Shown here: positions 30,065 through 31,090 of the stretch, in pieces
Position numbering within the stretch: the stretch's first letter is position 1
Layout: every line of letters starts with the position of its first letter
NCBI GenBank assembly: GCA_023386365.1
Contig: JAEWJX010000088.1
Span: forward strand, 1-31,090
DNA: 31,090 nt
DNA from: Actinomycetes bacterium
GTDB lineage: Bacteria > Actinomycetota > Actinomycetes > Actinomycetales > Microbacteriaceae
Reading direction: 5' to 3'
The notes under the pieces: model-generated
Databases searched by the model: none
Seen by the model: only the letters and a program-made list of their open reading frames with translations
What the model was told of the DNA's origin: nothing
Position numbers and translations under genes: made by a program

Positions 30065-30997
30065 TCAGGCGGATGCGGTGAGCAGCCGGTCGAGCACAGT
30101 CGGGTCGGCGGTCGGCAGCTTGCACACCGACCCTTCGCACAGGTACGCGGTCGCCGCCCCGGCGACGGCGGTACGCGCGGCGAACAGCTCGAAGCCGGCC
30201 GCCGCGAGCGCCTGAGCCTGCCGTTCGGTCACGATCGCGAGGGTACGACCCGGCGCACCCCAGGCGCGCGCCCGGTCCGCCACCTCACCGTCGGTGGCCG
30301 ACGCATCCGGGACGACGACGACCAGCTGCTCCGCCGCCGCCACCAGTCGGGTGGCGACCGCGAGCGCCGCACCGTAGGCGATGGGGCGTTCGATCGCCGG
30401 TTGCAGCAACGGCGCGAGCGCACGCTCGGCGGCGTCGCGGAACCGCAGCTCACCGCCGGCCTCGAACATCCGCAGCGCCGCGTCGGCGAAGAGCGACGCC
30501 CCCGACGGGGTGGCGCCCTCGGTGGTGTCGGCGTCGACCGTGATGCCGCGCGCCGCCAGTACCGGGTCGCCCCCGCCGGGGGCCGCGATCACGTCGCCGT
30601 CGATGCAGGCGTCCACGAGTACCCGGGCGAGCGCGGCCTGCTCCGGGTTGCCGGTGGCGAGCGCCAGCCGGATCAGGCCGCCGGCGAACCCGCCATAGTC
30701 CTCGAGGGTGGCCGCGGCATCCGAGACCCGGTCGGCGCGACTTGCGCGGCGCAGACGCGGGCCGTCCGGGGTGTCGGCTACCTGCATCGCCCGCACCGCG
30801 TCCGCTGCGGCGGCCGCCGCCGCCACCCACTCCGGTCGGGCGAACCGCACCCCCGCATCCGCGAGCGCCCCGATCGCCAACCCGTTCAGCCCCGCCAGCA
30901 CCTTCGCGTCGACCGCGGGCGGGGGGGGGCCGCCCCCCCCCCCCCCCGCCGCGGCCGGCGGGCCCCCCCCCACCCCCGGCCTGACGCCCATGCTCAT
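30065..30997 (-). CDS. C-terminal part of a YyaL/SPATA20-like thioredoxin-domain protein (truncated at the contig end)
   Basis: Residues matching the family begin at VDAKVLAGLNGLAIGALADAG (about 29-49 of the open frame; family DxKVLxxWNGL) and run to the stop at 30065, including the helical barrel segments and the C-terminal AYLCEGSVCKLP with its family Cys. Full-length relatives have about 600-700 residues with an N-terminal thioredoxin-like domain, which is missing. The first ~28 residues of the open frame are Gly/Pro runs made by homopolymers at 30920-30977, so the ATG at 30997 is almost certainly not a real start. Treat it as a 5'-truncated gene. Trp is replaced by Leu in LNGL. Confidence 0.82.
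   Translation of the reverse strand: MSMGVRPGVGGGPPAAAGGGGGGPPPPAVDAKVLAGLNGLAIGALADAGVRFARPEWVAAAAAAADAVRAMQVADTPDGPRLRRASRADRVSDAAATLEDYGGFAGGLIRLALATGNPEQAALARVLVDACIDGDVIAAPGGGDPVLAARGITVDADTTEGATPSGASLFADAALRMFEAGGELRFRDAAERALAPLLQPAIERPIAYGAALAVATRLVAAAEQLVVVVPDASATDGEVADRARAWGAPGRTLAIVTERQAQALAAAGFELFAARTAVAGAATAYLCEGSVCKLPTADPTVLDRLLTASA
30916..30978. other. G/C homopolymer stretch (probable assembly artefact)
   Basis: Runs of about 9 G and up to about 15 C, found nowhere else in the window, interrupt the YyaL-like gene just before the right edge. They look like base-calling or contig-end error. Confidence 0.7.
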
Positions 30998-31015
30998 CCC
31001 CGTGAGCCTCCTTGC

Positions 31016-31057
31016 TAGCCCCGACCGGCCCCACTCCGGTTGGGGCTAAAGTTTTTT
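31016..31057 (+). terminator. Intrinsic terminator with T6 tract near the right edge
   Basis: A 13-bp stem (31016-31028 with 31036-31048, one G-T wobble) and a 7-base loop are followed by AAG and six T. It is the only canonical T-tract terminator in the window. It lies in an AT-richer tail that does not match the surrounding gene. Confidence 0.65.
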
Positions 31058-31090
31058 CAGGGCAAGCGTCTACTTACAGCGGCTATGCCC

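Overview
The window is very GC-rich with short intergenic gaps and many ATGA/GTGA stop-start overlaps. It contains the actinobacterial housekeeping neighbourhood ispE-rsmA-tatD-metG ... rsmI-pmt. Actinobacterial family types (DUF222-HNH, DUF3060 lipoprotein, LAxTG-like sorting tail), frequent GCATCC/GGATGC hexamers and TANNNT-N6/7-ATG leaderless promoters point to a high-GC actinobacterium, most likely a Microbacteriaceae member. That family placement is an inference from style, not from a marker-gene search.

Region 1 (1-11163, all minus strand, read right to left) is one long operon-like block and the most unusual part. In transcription order it holds a small YegP-like protein, PstC, PstA, a PstS carrying a C-terminal membrane anchor, an 824-residue membrane-anchored PstS-like protein, a soluble secreted PstS-like protein, a secreted protein with a WxL-like C-terminal domain, a WxL-interacting-protein-like (DUF916 type) membrane protein, and a smaller membrane protein sharing its membrane-proximal domain. 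A further gene starts at base 25 and leaves the window. No PstB ATPase gene is inside the window. Candidate PHO-box repeats precede the operon and the 824-residue gene. I infer a phosphate-regulated, wall-associated phosphate capture or sensing apparatus joining a Pst-type importer to WxL/WxLIP surface proteins.

Region 2 (11309-22523) is mostly core metabolism: ispE, rsmA, tatD and metG (minus); an unknown 339-residue protein (minus); a secreted Ig-like protein (plus) whose best start is an ATC codon placed exactly where a leaderless ATG would be; rsmI (minus); protein O-mannosyltransferase (plus); and a translationally coupled alr-ddl pair (plus) for D-Ala-D-Ala synthesis.

Region 3 (22545-28519) holds an O-acetylhomoserine sulfhydrylase-type enzyme and a CoA-binding protein (plus), a REP-like hairpin, a DUF3060 repeat lipoprotein (minus), a membrane protein/XRE regulator pair (minus) with a palindromic operator over its promoter, a DUF222-HNH protein (plus), a GNAT acetyltransferase (minus) and a two-domain rhodanese (plus). 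Region 4 (28516-31090) holds a LuxR-type regulator and a YyaL-like protein truncated at the right edge. There the sequence turns into long G and C homopolymers and then an AT-richer tail with a strong T-tract terminator, which looks like a contig end or a misassembly.

No rRNA, tRNA, CRISPR array or insertion sequence was recognised. No gene-free stretch exceeds 300 bases.
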